A DNA stretch of 64,000 bases from JACPUX01 sp964517465. Its GTDB lineage: Bacteria; Pseudomonadota; Gammaproteobacteria; Burkholderiales; Casimicrobiaceae. Position numbers and translations under genes: made by a program. The notes below the pieces were generated by a model. It saw only the letters and a program-made list of their open reading frames with translations, was not told the origin of the DNA and made no database searches. How positions within the stretch are numbered: the first letter of the stretch is position 1; every line of letters begins with the position of its first letter. Positions 49,963 to 57,977 of the stretch are shown here, in pieces. Location: the NCBI GenBank assembly GCA_964517465.1, contig CAZFEK010000016.1, positions 14,737 through 78,736 on the forward strand, written 5' to 3'.

Positions 49963-50438
49963 AAGCGATGTTTGAACGCCTCGCTTGGCTTGGGCTCGCG
50001 CTGGCCCTAAGCGCGGCGACCAGCCTGGCGCAAACCGCGGCGAGTTTATCCAGCTTGCGCGGCGCAGAAATCAGCGCCGAAGAGCCGACCGGCGAGCATT
50101 TCAAGTTCCAGCGCGACCGCCCGCCCTGGCCGCGCGACTACCCGCAGCAAGTGCCGCTCATCCCGCACAACGTAAAGGGCTACGGACTGACGCGCAACTT
50201 CAACAAGTGCCTCGATTGTCACTCCTGGTCGCAGCATGAGCTGGCTGGTGCGCCCAAGGTGGCGCTTTCCCACTATCTCGACCGCGAGGGCAAGCGCCGG
50301 ACGAGCCTGGCGCCGCGTTATTACTTTTGCATGCAATGCCACCTGCCGCAAACCGATGCGCGCCCGCTGGTGTCTAGCACCTACCGTCCCGCGCGCCCGG
50401 AAGTGCCCGCGGCGCAGCCAGTGGGGGTGAAGCCGTGA
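49959..50438 (+). CDS. napB: NapB-like periplasmic dihaem cytochrome c
   Basis: This 159-residue protein has a signal peptide (residues 1-25, TSLAQTAA) and two CxxCH haem sites (KCLDCHSW and FCMQCHLP), each with the following conserved segment; HNVKGYGLTRNFNKC and RPPWPRDYPQQVPLIPH match NapB. It receives electrons from NapC and passes them to the NapA-type partner. ATG 49959 overlaps the NapA stop, and NapC overlaps its own stop, so the three are translationally coupled. The electron-transfer partners are thus kept even though the catalytic subunit is altered. Confidence 0.92.
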   Translation: MKAMFERLAWLGLALALSAATSLAQTAASLSSLRGAEISAEEPTGEHFKFQRDRPPWPRDYPQQVPLIPHNVKGYGLTRNFNKCLDCHSWSQHELAGAPKVALSHYLDREGKRRTSLAPRYYFCMQCHLPQTDARPLVSSTYRPARPEVPAAQPVGVKP

Positions 50439-51082
50439 ACCGCCGCGAGCAAGCAGCCTCCCGCAGCGGATTGCGCCGGCGCCTGCAAGCCTGCGGCCCG
50501 CTGCTCGTTTCCGCAATCTTTCTCTGCGGTGTGTTTGTTTGGGGAGGACTCAACTGGGGCATGGAACTGAGCAACACCGAGAGTTTTTGCATCTCCTGCC
50601 ACGAGATGCGCGACAACGTCTTCCGGGAGTATCAGGAAAGCGTGCATTACTCCAATCGCACCGGCGTTCGTGCCACCTGCCCGGACTGCCACGTGCCGCG
50701 CGAGTGGCAGCACAAGTTCTGGCGCAAGATCACCAGCACCGGCGAGCTCTTTCATAAACTGGTCGGCAGCGTCGATACCCCGGAGAAATTCAACGCCAAG
50801 CGCCTGCAGCTCGCGCAACTCGAATGGGCGCGCATGAAAGCCAGCGATTCGCGGGAATGCCGCAACTGCCATCAGCTCGATTCTTTCGACTATTCCGAGC
50901 AGGGCCGGCGCGCGGCGCGGCAACATCAGGCGGCCTTCACCTTGGGCAAGACCTGCATCGATTGCCACCGGGGCATTGCGCACGCTCTGCCCTTGGTGGA
51001 GCAGGATTCGGGAATACGCGGCAAGGCAGCCGGTGCACCAGGGGCTCCGCCCGCAATCGGAGCCGGCACGGCAAAGCCTTGA
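50435..51082 (+). CDS. napC: NapC/NirT-type tetrahaem quinol dehydrogenase
   Basis: This 215-residue membrane cytochrome has one N-terminal helix (LLVSAIFLCGVFVWGGLNW) and four CxxCH haem sites (FCISCHEM, TCPDCHVP, ECRNCHQL, TCIDCHRG). NapC oxidises quinol and reduces NapB. The start is GTG 50435, overlapping the NapB stop (GTGA). A Gly/Ala-rich C-terminal tail follows the last haem. No napD, napE, napG or napH gene is seen beside this cluster. Confidence 0.92.
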   Translation: MNRREQAASRSGLRRRLQACGPLLVSAIFLCGVFVWGGLNWGMELSNTESFCISCHEMRDNVFREYQESVHYSNRTGVRATCPDCHVPREWQHKFWRKITSTGELFHKLVGSVDTPEKFNAKRLQLAQLEWARMKASDSRECRNCHQLDSFDYSEQGRRAARQHQAAFTLGKTCIDCHRGIAHALPLVEQDSGIRGKAAGAPGAPPAIGAGTAKP

Positions 51083-51258
51083 TCTCGTGCGCCCATGCTG
51101 GCCTGGAGGAAGCGAATCAGGCGCCGGACGATTTGCGGACCGGTCGCGACCCGATCGCAGAGGTGCTCATTCCTTGAGCAACCACTGCCCGTGGTGAATC
51201 GCTGGCTTTTTGGCCAAATGCCGCGCCGCTTCTTCCCGATTGCCAAACAACATCGCGC

Positions 51259-51771
51259 CTAGCGCGTCCAAGTGGCGCGCAGCAAGTTCTCCTCGGGTCC
51301 ATAGTGGTATTCGGCGCAGCCTTGAAAGCTCCGGTGCATCGCCTCGGTGAGACGCCTCGCGAGGTGGTGATCGGTAGTGGTCACGGTCATGCCGCCGGAA
51401 GGCGCCTTCGCCACCTCCATCACGCGCTGCAAAGGGTGCTCTTTGCGCTCCGCTTCCTCCACCCGGGCGATGAGCGCGAGAATGTCCGCTTCGTGTTCGG
51501 CGAGGAACGATCCGGCGAGACTCAGATAACCCGCCGGCTGATGATCGTGTATGCGCTGGCACGCGGGACAACGCTGTTCATGCGCCGCCTTGGTCTTGGC
51601 CGACCAGAGCCAGCGACCTTCGAGGTAAACCGCGCCGCAGTCGGGGCAGCGCGTCGGGCCGCCGGTTTTGGCCCGCTGATGGTAGGCGTCGGTGCGGTGC
51701 GGTGCCAGAGGCCTGCTGCGGATGCTTTTTGAACTGGAGGAAGAAACGCTTTGAGAACCGCGAATGCCCAT
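51259..51771 (-). CDS. BCAM0308-like zinc-ribbon protein
   Basis: This 170-residue protein matches the BCAM0308/NMD3-like family: CPDCGAVYLEGRW, then HEQRCPACQRI (a CxxC-CxxC zinc ribbon), PAGYLSLAGSFLAEHEADILALI, EHPLQRVMEV and LLRATWTR at the C-terminus. A Ser-rich N-terminal tail (VSSSSSKSIRSRP) precedes it. The family's function is unknown. GGAGGG lies just ahead of ATG 51771. It converges with napC (about 175 bases between) and precedes the cobalamin operon in the opposite transcriptional order. It is not obviously connected to B12 synthesis. Confidence 0.85.
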   Translation of the reverse strand: MGIRGSQSVSSSSSKSIRSRPLAPHRTDAYHQRAKTGGPTRCPDCGAVYLEGRWLWSAKTKAAHEQRCPACQRIHDHQPAGYLSLAGSFLAEHEADILALIARVEEAERKEHPLQRVMEVAKAPSGGMTVTTTDHHLARRLTEAMHRSFQGCAEYHYGPEENLLRATWTR

Positions 51772-51839
51772 ATTCCCTCCTTTCCTGCGACTGCCTTTGT
51801 TTATTGGAACACATCGGCCGCCTCGCTCATTGACGGTGG

Positions 51840-52442
51840 TCAAGGCGGGGCCGTGATTTGGACTTCCTCCTGGAACAGGAATTCCTGGGCCTCGCTCGGT
51901 GTGATACGCAAGCCGAAAATGGCCGCGTGTCCCACCGCAATCCTTGGAATTTGCGCACCTGGCAATTGCCGCGCCCGTGCTAAGCAGACCCGAATCACGC
52001 CTCCATGGGTAACGATCAAGATGCGCCCTCGCCGCGGCCCCTGCGCCAGTTCGGCCAAGGCCTCAAACACCCGCGCCGCCATCTGTGGCAGCGTCTCCCC
52101 TCCGGTGGGGGCGTGGTTCCAAGGATCTCGCCAAAAAGCGTGCAGCGCTGCCGTGTCGCTTGCCAGCAATTGATCATGGGTTTGGCCTTCCCATGCGCCA
52201 AAATCCAGTTCTGAGAGCCGCGGATCGGTAGTGCAAGGTATTCCGCGCTCGCGGGCGATGCTTTGGGCAAAAACGGCGCAACGCTGCAAGGGCGAACTCA
52301 ACACGCCAACCCACGGGCCAGCTCGCTGCGCCGCCGCACGCATTTGCTCCCAGCCCAGCTCGGAGAGCGCGTCGTCGGTGCGTCCCCGAAAACCGGAAGC
52401 CGCCGTATCCCCATGGCGCAGCAGATCGAGTGTGATGCTCAC
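51840..52442 (-). CDS. cobC: Alpha-ribazole-type histidine phosphatase
   Basis: This 200-residue histidine phosphatase carries LLRHGDT (phospho-His RHG), LSSPLQRC, ELDFGAWEG and the second catalytic THGGVIR. In the cobalamin pathway CobC removes phosphate from alpha-ribazole 5'-phosphate or adenosylcobalamin phosphate. ATG 52442 overlaps the cobT stop (ATGA), so it is coupled to cobT as the last gene of the B12 operon. Motifs alone cannot separate CobC from other histidine phosphatases; the operon position decides the assignment. Confidence 0.92.
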   Translation of the reverse strand: MSITLDLLRHGDTAASGFRGRTDDALSELGWEQMRAAAQRAGPWVGVLSSPLQRCAVFAQSIARERGIPCTTDPRLSELDFGAWEGQTHDQLLASDTAALHAFWRDPWNHAPTGGETLPQMAARVFEALAELAQGPRRGRILIVTHGGVIRVCLARARQLPGAQIPRIAVGHAAIFGLRITPSEAQEFLFQEEVQITAPP

Positions 52443-53491
52443 CGTTTGCCGGAGACCGCCGCTTCGGCAAAAGTGGCCATGCCGCCGTGCAAGGCGCAGG
52501 CCAGGCGCAAGATGGGCAATGCAGCAGCGGCGCCGCTGCCTTCGCCCAAACGCAGGCCAAGGTTCAGAATGGGCGCTTGGGCAAAAGCCTGCAGAAGCCG
52601 CGCATGCCCGGGCTCAGCCGAGTTGTGGGCAAACAGGAAATATTCGCTGGCGCCAGGGCAAATCCGCTCCGCCACGAGGGCGGCACTGGTGGCGATAAAG
52701 CCGTCGATCAATACCGGCAGCCCTTCCTGAGCAGCCGCGATATAAGCTCCGCTCAAGGCAGCGATCTCGAAGCCGCCCAAGCAGCGCAGGCCCTCATGCG
52801 CATCGCGCCGCACTCCCGCGTGCCGTGCCAGAGCGCGATCGATCAGGGCGATTTTTTTGGCGACCCCCGCAGCATCGAGACCTGTGCCCGGCCCGGCCAG
52901 GCGCTCAGGCGCTTCATCCAGCAGTGCGCATGCCAAAGCAGTCGCGCTGGTGGTGTTGCCTATGCCCATTTCTCCGCCGATGAAAACCTCCGCGCCGGCC
53001 GTGAGTGCCCGCAAGACCGCGGCGCGACCCTCGGCCAGCGCGACGGCGACTTGGGATTCGGTCATCGCGGGCTCAGCAGTGAAGTTCGCCGTTCCTGGAC
53101 CCAGTTTGAGATGCCGCACCCCGGGCACGCCGTCCAGCCCCCCCACGGTGCCCAGATCGATCACTTCGAGATTCGCTCCGAGGTGGCGTGCCGCGACGCT
53201 GATGGCGGCACCGCCCCGGGCGAAGTTTTTGATCATCTCCGCGGTAACCGCTTGTGGAAAAGCCGATACGCCGTCGGCAGCGACTCCGTGATCTGCGGCA
53301 AAAACGCTGATCCAAGCGCTGCTCGCCTGCGGGCGAACCCGCCCTTGCAAGCCGGCCATCCGAATGGCGATTCGTTCCAGCTCGCCCAAGGCTCCGGGCG
53401 GTTTGGTGAGTTCGGCCTGGCGCAGGCGCGCGGCCTCGGCGGTGTCGTGGTGGATGGGACGGGGTGGGGTTTTCAGCCAAGCGCTGGCCAT
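52439..53491 (-). CDS. cobT: Nicotinate-nucleotide-dimethylbenzimidazole phosphoribosyltransferase
   Basis: CobT activates dimethylbenzimidazole to alpha-ribazole phosphate using nicotinate mononucleotide. The 350-residue protein shows FAADHGVAADGVSAFPQAVTA, GGEMGIGNTTSATAL, ALSGAYIAAA and, near the C-terminus, LRLGEGSGAAAALPIL, whose Glu is catalytic in the family. AGGAG lies ahead of ATG 53491. The gene start overlaps the end of cobU by 19 bases. It is part of the riboswitch-controlled operon. Confidence 0.95.
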   Translation of the reverse strand: MASAWLKTPPRPIHHDTAEAARLRQAELTKPPGALGELERIAIRMAGLQGRVRPQASSAWISVFAADHGVAADGVSAFPQAVTAEMIKNFARGGAAISVAARHLGANLEVIDLGTVGGLDGVPGVRHLKLGPGTANFTAEPAMTESQVAVALAEGRAAVLRALTAGAEVFIGGEMGIGNTTSATALACALLDEAPERLAGPGTGLDAAGVAKKIALIDRALARHAGVRRDAHEGLRCLGGFEIAALSGAYIAAAQEGLPVLIDGFIATSAALVAERICPGASEYFLFAHNSAEPGHARLLQAFAQAPILNLGLRLGEGSGAAAALPILRLACALHGGMATFAEAAVSGKR

Positions 53492-54003
53492 GGTTCTCCT
53501 TTCAAGAAATGGGGCAGACCGGCGACGGTGAGTACCACCCGTGCGCATCTTCGCGCCAAGGCTTGGTGCAGTTCGCCGGCACAGTCCAGATAACGTCTGG
53601 CCAACTCACCTTCCGGTACGATGCCAAGGCCGGTTTCGTTGCTCACCAACAGAAGCTCACCGGGCAACTGCGGCAGGGTGTCAAGGAGCGCCGCTTGCTC
53701 GTCGAAGAGCCGGCGTTCGCTGGCAAGCAGCAAGTTGGTGAGCCAGAGCGTGAGGCACTCCACCAGCAACAAGCGGCCGGTCGACGCCTCGCTTCGCAAC
53801 ACCGCGGCCAGCGCCAAAGGCTCTTCCACAGTACGCCAGGCAGAGGGCCTGAAGCGGCGGTGCGCAGCAATCCGCGCCCGCATTTCTTCATCCCCGGCTG
53901 CGGCCGTGGCAACGTAGACCACATCGAGGCCGCTCGCACGCGCTCGGGCCTCAGCCAGACGGCTTTTGCCCGAGCGCACGCCGCCCAGGATCAGGGTGTG
54001 CAC
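53473..54003 (-). CDS. cobU: Adenosylcobinamide kinase/guanylyltransferase
   Basis: CobU phosphorylates adenosylcobinamide and transfers GMP to it. This 176-residue protein has the P-loop ILGGVRSGKSRLAE, DVVYVATA and the guanylated-histidine region IAAHRRFRP, plus CLTLWLTNLL and VSNETGLGIVPE. The start is GTG 54003 just before the P-loop. The preceding membrane-protein stop lies four bases upstream (TGAG-GTG), so the two are coupled. The 19-base overlap with cobT supports one transcript. Confidence 0.94.
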   Translation of the reverse strand: MHTLILGGVRSGKSRLAEARARASGLDVVYVATAAAGDEEMRARIAAHRRFRPSAWRTVEEPLALAAVLRSEASTGRLLLVECLTLWLTNLLLASERRLFDEQAALLDTLPQLPGELLLVSNETGLGIVPEGELARRYLDCAGELHQALARRCARVVLTVAGLPHFLKGEPWPALG

Positions 54004-54004
54004 C

Positions 54005-54580
54005 TCAGGGGCGCGCCGAAAGCGGCGAGGATTGCCGCAAAACGGCGGCCACGCCATGCAAGCCGGCGATGAGCCCGAGGTAGAGGGCAGTATTGGCCAA
54101 CGAACGGGGGAAATAGCGCCAAAGGGCCTCGCCAAATCCTGCCCAGCTCGGCTCAGTCACCACCCCGCTCAGCAGGTAGAAACTGCCGCTGGAAACCAGC
54201 TCGGCAAGGAAAGCAGAAAAACCCAAGGCCAGGCAAAACGAAAGAATCGCCCGCCACTTGGGCACCGCGCGATGCACCATCCAACGCCCGCCCAACCACA
54301 GTGCCGCATAAGCCGGAATCAAGAAAGGATAGGCCCAGCTCATGCAGAAAGCGGGGACACCGCCGACCAAGATGGCTACTGCGTCGGCCAGCGCGGCCAG
54401 CAACAGCAATATGGGCAAGGCCAGCATGCTGCGCAGGTAGAAACCCGCGGCAAAGAACACCGCCCAAGTGGCATCGGGCAAAAAATGAAGGGTGGCGAAA
54501 TGGTGACTGCGGGTCACTGCCATCAAGGTCGCCAACAGGCCAAAGACCAGCCACTGCTGGCGCGTTTCGAGTTGCAACAT
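54005..54580 (-). CDS. Integral membrane protein of the B12 operon, candidate transporter
   Basis: This 191-residue protein has about five hydrophobic helices (WLVFGLLATLMAV, TWAVFFAAGFYLR, ALPILLLLAALADAVAILVGG, SWAYPFLIPAYAALWLGG, ILSFCLALGFSAFLAELV). It is the first gene after the B12 riboswitch and is joined to cobU, so a role in uptake of cobalamin, corrinoid or its lower ligand is the natural inference, similar to S-components of ECF transporters. I cannot name its family, and no ECF ATPase or T-component is encoded here. GGAGG lies ahead of ATG 54580. Confidence 0.78.
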   Translation of the reverse strand: MLQLETRQQWLVFGLLATLMAVTRSHHFATLHFLPDATWAVFFAAGFYLRSMLALPILLLLAALADAVAILVGGVPAFCMSWAYPFLIPAYAALWLGGRWMVHRAVPKWRAILSFCLALGFSAFLAELVSSGSFYLLSGVVTEPSWAGFGEALWRYFPRSLANTALYLGLIAGLHGVAAVLRQSSPLSARP

Positions 54581-54731
54581 GCTCGGTTCCTCCGCTCCGG
54601 GGCGCGCAGCCAGGCCGGCGCCCTGCGCCCGCGCGACGCACCCGTGCGCAGGCCGACTAGCCGGATTGCAACCAGACCGTGGAAGAAGGAGCAAAAGCGC
54701 CACCGCCTACACACTGCCCGCCGCAATGCCG

Positions 54732-54950
54732 ACACCTGGCTTCGGGCCGGTCTCCGGGCTTACGAGCGAAGGCGAAAACCCACCTTCAGAAAGGGCGCCT
54801 TCCCGTGCTCTTGCACAGTGGCGTATCGCCCTACACTGGCTCGCTTACCGTTGCGGGGGCAGCACCGGAATTGCTGGGCGATAAGTCACGCACAGCGCAC
54901 CGGTTTCCCGTTTCATCCTTCGGGCGAACGCCCTTGGGACACCTGAAGCT
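54732..54950 (-). promoter_or_regulatory. Cobalamin (B12) riboswitch
   Basis: Read on the minus strand, the leader contains GGTGCTGCCCCCGCAACGG (about 54848-54866), GCCACTGTG (54814-54822) and the B12 box AAGCCCGGAGACCGGCC (54745-54761), the three conserved blocks of cobalamin riboswitches, in the right order. The last element ends about 150 bases before the membrane-protein start. Adenosylcobalamin binding should switch off expression of the membrane protein, cobU, cobT and cobC. The 5' limit (TCAGGTG near 54944) is approximate. A TAAGAT near 54957 could be the -10 of its promoter. Confidence 0.93.
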
Positions 54951-54984
54951 CGCGTAATCTTAACATGAGCGGGATTTCCTTAAA

Positions 54985-55801
54985 TGGGGACAGACCACGG
55001 TTTTCTGCGTTTTTCATATCAACGATGCCTGACCTTGGTCACCAGACTCTGGTGCCTCTTTTGCCGGCCGTCCGGGCTTTCCTCGCTGCACCCGTCGCCC
55101 CAACATTGCCGCCAACTCCGCCTTGAACTGCTCATTCCCAAGCGCATACCCGCTGTTGGTTGCGCTTCGGATTTCTTCGATCTCGGCCGCGTCGAGATGC
55201 GCTTTGAACAGCGCCCGATAGGCCTCGCGCCGCGCCTCCCATGTCCGACCCAGGCGCAGAAACTGTTCCTGCGGGTAGATCAGGCTCGACGCTTTCCCTT
55301 CGGCGTTCACCCGATAGCTAGACCAGCGGTATTCGCGCGGGTGGCGTACCATACGCGCCCGCACCGGATTGAGCTCGATGTACCGATAACAGGCCAGCAC
55401 ATAACTTTCTTGCTGCGCCAAGCAGGACCGAAACCGTCCTTCCCAAAGCGTACCGCTGCGCTTCTGCGTGCGATTGACGTACTGCACGTAGCGCTGGCCG
55501 AGGTGCTTCATCAACAATGACGCACTATCGGCCTGCTGCGGAGTGAGCAGCAGATGCACATGATTGGTCATCAACACGTAAGCATGCACCGCGCAGCCGA
55601 ACTGCTTGCTCAGCTCTTCCAGGTAGTGCAAATAGAAGCCGTAGTCATCTTCGCCAAAGAAACACGCGCTGCGGTTATTGCCGCGCTGAATGAGGTGAAC
55701 CGGTATGCCGGCTGCGGCAAGACGCGCTCGACGAGGCATGGCACCCTCCGACTGAAAACGACGGAACGAAGCAGAACAAAAACAAACGTGGTCTGTCCCC
55801 A
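54985..55801 (-). mobile_element. Inverted-repeat-flanked REP-type transposase unit
   Basis: A 15-base perfect inverted repeat, TGGGGACAGACCACG at 54985-54999 and its complement CGTGGTCTGTCCCCA at 55787-55801, flanks a single tyrosine transposase gene. The unit is 817 bases. Its right end starts immediately after the phaM stop codon (one or two bases), and its left end is about 35 bases from the 5' end of the B12 riboswitch. No target duplication was found, as expected for IS200-like single-strand transposition. Confidence 0.85.
55014..55739 (-). CDS. REP-associated tyrosine transposase (RAYT), IS200-like
   Basis: This 241-residue Y1 transposase-type protein begins PRRARLAAAGIPVHLIQRGNN, has the HUH metal motif TNHVHLLL, and a Tyr-bearing helix VLACYRYIELNPVRARMV, followed by WSSYRVN. 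RAYT proteins act on single-stranded DNA hairpins such as REPs and are usually not carried by classic IS ends. Here GGAGGG precedes ATG 55739 and short inverted repeats flank the gene. A C-terminal basic segment (GRRVQRGKPGRP) may bind DNA. It may be responsible for the REP-like palindromes at 6.1, 29.1, 30.0 and 33.9 kb, but its own end repeats differ from them. Confidence 0.92.
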   Translation of the reverse strand: MPRRARLAAAGIPVHLIQRGNNRSACFFGEDDYGFYLHYLEELSKQFGCAVHAYVLMTNHVHLLLTPQQADSASLLMKHLGQRYVQYVNRTQKRSGTLWEGRFRSCLAQQESYVLACYRYIELNPVRARMVRHPREYRWSSYRVNAEGKASSLIYPQEQFLRLGRTWEARREAYRALFKAHLDAAEIEEIRSATNSGYALGNEQFKAELAAMLGRRVQRGKPGRPAKEAPESGDQGQASLI

Positions 55802-55802
55802 A

Positions 55803-56108
55803 TTACTCCGTTGCTGCACGCATGGCCACGAGCGAAGCCTTTTGGAGCTCCAGCGTCTTGATGGTGGTTTGCAGCAGCGTGACATTCATCGCCAGCCAGG
55901 ATTCGACGACTTTCAGTTCCTGGATCTTGCGCTCGATTTCGGCGGGGTCGAGCGTCGGCATCATTCCCACCGGACCGCCCAGATTGGGCATGCCCGGAAT
56001 TCCCGGCATCGCGCCCGCGGCACCCATGCCCGGCATGGCAAAGGCCAGCGGGTTCCACATCTTTTGCAGGAAATCGAAGGCTTCTTCCGGTGTGAACTGC
56101 TGAGTCAT
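55803..56108 (-). CDS. phaM: PhaM-like PHA granule regulatory protein
   Basis: This 101-residue protein matches PhaM: short FDFLQKMWNPLAF, a Gly/Pro/Met-rich middle (MPGIPGMPNLGG), then PTLDPAEIERKIQELKVVESWLAMN and LLQTTIKTLELQKASL. PhaM binds PHB synthase and DNA at PHA granules and promotes granule formation and partition. AGGA lies ahead of ATG 56108. Its stop lies one or two bases before the right end of the transposase unit, so the transposase inserted into the 3' flank without damaging it. Confidence 0.9.
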   Translation of the reverse strand: MTQQFTPEEAFDFLQKMWNPLAFAMPGMGAAGAMPGIPGMPNLGGPVGMMPTLDPAEIERKIQELKVVESWLAMNVTLLQTTIKTLELQKASLVAMRAATE

Positions 56109-56258
56109 GGCGGCATCCTTTTGAAATGAGCCGAGGCAAAACTGAAAAATGCTGCCTGCTTCGCCAAAGGCTTGACAAGACCGCCTGACGGCAACAAGCC
56201 AAAAACCTTGGTCTCTCTCGAAATTTAGGCAGCCGAAGAATTCAAGTATTATGCCCCA

Positions 56259-57674
56259 ATGGACGTGCATTTGAAGGTTTTGCTCGGAGAACTGGCCCAG
56301 CGTGTCGGCGCGGCCCAGGTGCTGGTTAAAGAGGTCGACACCGCGCCTTTTTACGAAGATTGGCGCGGTCGCTACCGTGGCTCGGCGCTCGCCGTAGTCC
56401 GTCCGGGTGATGCCGATGAGGTCGCCGCCGTCGTTGCGCTCTGCGCTCGAAACCAGATCGCCATCGTTCCTCAAGGCGGCAACACCGGCTTATGCGGCGG
56501 GGCTACGCCTCGCGGCGACCGGCCCGAGGTGGTGCTGAACCTCACCCGCCTCGATCGGGTGCGCGGCGTGGACGTCCCCAATGCGACGATGACGGTGGAA
56601 GCCGGCATGACCCTGCGCGCGGTGCAAGACGCTGCGGCGGAGGCAGGCCTCCTTTTTCCGCTTTCGCTTGCCGCCGAGGGCAGCGCTCAGATCGGCGGCA
56701 ATCTTTCCACCAATGCGGGCGGCACCGCCGTGCTGCGTTACGGCAGCGCGCGGCAGCAAGTGTTGGGGCTCGAGGTGGTATTGCCCGACGGACGCATTTG
56801 GAACGGTCTGCGCGCCCTGCGCAAAGACAACACCGGCTATGATTTGAAGCAGCTCTTCATCGGCGCCGAGGGAAGTTTGGGCATCATCACTGCGGCGGTG
56901 CTGCAGCTTTATCCCCGGCCGCGCAGCAGCGCCACCGCCTGGGTGGCGGTGCCTGATCCCAGCGCGGCGCTAAGGCTCTTCGCGCGGCTGCGCAGCCATC
57001 TCGCCGATCGGCTCACCGGGTTCGAGCTGGTCGCTCAGGTTTGTGTCGGCCTGGTGGTGAAACACCTTTCCCGCCAGCGCGACCCCCTACCCGGACACCC
57101 TTGGTATGTGCTCGTACAAGCCGACGACAGCTTGGCTGGCGGCGGCCTCGCACAACAGCTTGAGGACGCCCTGGCCGGGGCCGTCGCGGCAGGCGACGCC
57201 AGCGACGCGCTGCTCGCCCAATCCGAAACTCAGGCCGAGGCTCTATGGGCTTTGCGCGAATCGATCTCGGAGGCGCAGAAGCGCGAGGGCCTCAGTATCA
57301 AGCACGATGTTTCGCTGCCGATCTCAGCCATTCCGGAGTTTCTCACCCTCGCTGCAGAGCGCGTGCAAGCTTCCTACCCGGGTGTGCGCATCGTCGCTTT
57401 CGGGCATCTTGGCGACGGCAATCTGCACTATAACCTGTCCCTGCCCGAAGGAGCGGCGAACGCCGCCTTGCTTGCGGCAACGCCTTCGGTCAACCGCGTG
57501 ATCCACGACCTGGTCGCCTCGTTCGGCGGAAGCATCAGCGCCGAGCACGGACTGGGGCAATTGAAGCGCGAGGAAATCAAGCGCTATAAGAGCGCCTTGG
57601 AGATCGAACTGATGACCCGGATCAAAACCGCCCTCGACCCGCAAGGCCTCATGAATCCCGGCAAAGTGCTGTAA
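56259..57674 (+). CDS. FAD-linked oxidase (GlcD/D-2-hydroxyacid dehydrogenase type)
   Basis: This 471-residue flavoprotein oxidises a 2-hydroxy acid such as glycolate, D-lactate or D-2-hydroxyglutarate. It has an N-terminal PCMH FAD-binding domain (VPQGGNTGLCGGATP, NLSTNAGGTAVLRYG, KDNTGYDLKQLFIGAEGSLGI) and a C-terminal FAD-oxidase domain ending in FGHLGDGNLHYN, EHGLGQLK and LMNPGKVL. The motifs place it in the D-2-hydroxyglutarate/GlcD group; the substrate cannot be decided. It is divergent from phaM by 150 bases and followed by a short gene of the pilS operon after 42 bases. Confidence 0.92.
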   Translation: MDVHLKVLLGELAQRVGAAQVLVKEVDTAPFYEDWRGRYRGSALAVVRPGDADEVAAVVALCARNQIAIVPQGGNTGLCGGATPRGDRPEVVLNLTRLDRVRGVDVPNATMTVEAGMTLRAVQDAAAEAGLLFPLSLAAEGSAQIGGNLSTNAGGTAVLRYGSARQQVLGLEVVLPDGRIWNGLRALRKDNTGYDLKQLFIGAEGSLGIITAAVLQLYPRPRSSATAWVAVPDPSAALRLFARLRSHLADRLTGFELVAQVCVGLVVKHLSRQRDPLPGHPWYVLVQADDSLAGGGLAQQLEDALAGAVAAGDASDALLAQSETQAEALWALRESISEAQKREGLSIKHDVSLPISAIPEFLTLAAERVQASYPGVRIVAFGHLGDGNLHYNLSLPEGAANAALLAATPSVNRVIHDLVASFGGSISAEHGLGQLKREEIKRYKSALEIELMTRIKTALDPQGLMNPGKVL

Positions 57675-57716
57675 ACTGCGGCAGCATAGTTGCGGCAAGG
57701 CCGCTCGGGCAAGATT

Positions 57717-57950
57717 ATGGGCAAGATCATCCTGCTGATCATCGGCATCTTTATGGTGCTATTCGTGGTGCGACTTCTCAACGCCAAAGCCGGCGGCGTC
57801 AAACCGCGCCCGGCAGAACCACCGCCCCCGGCCGACGAGAAGATGGTTCGCTGCGCGCGCTGCGGCGTGTATTTGCCCCGCAGTGAGGCACAGCTACTGG
57901 GCGACAAGCCTTATTGCCGCGATCCTGGGTGCAAGGGCAGCGCCCCCTGA
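57717..57950 (+). CDS. PP0621-family small membrane protein
   Basis: This 77-residue protein has one N-terminal transmembrane helix (IILLIIGIFMVLFVVRLL), a Pro-rich linker (RPAEPPPPAD) and a cysteine knuckle domain (VRCARCGVYLPRSEA, YCRDPGC) that probably binds zinc. Proteins of this kind are commonly encoded just before PilS/PilR in beta- and gammaproteobacteria. It begins 42 bases after the flavoprotein stop and ends 27 bases before pilS. Its function is unknown. Confidence 0.85.
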   Translation: MGKIILLIIGIFMVLFVVRLLNAKAGGVKPRPAEPPPPADEKMVRCARCGVYLPRSEAQLLGDKPYCRDPGCKGSAP

Positions 57951-57977
57951 GCGGGAACTGCGTTTCCCAATTCTGGC

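Noticed and set aside
51171..51253. 28-codon minus-strand frame after the BCAM0308-like gene
   Set aside because: Too short and without a ribosome-binding site; the BCAM0308-like protein already ends at its usual C-terminus.
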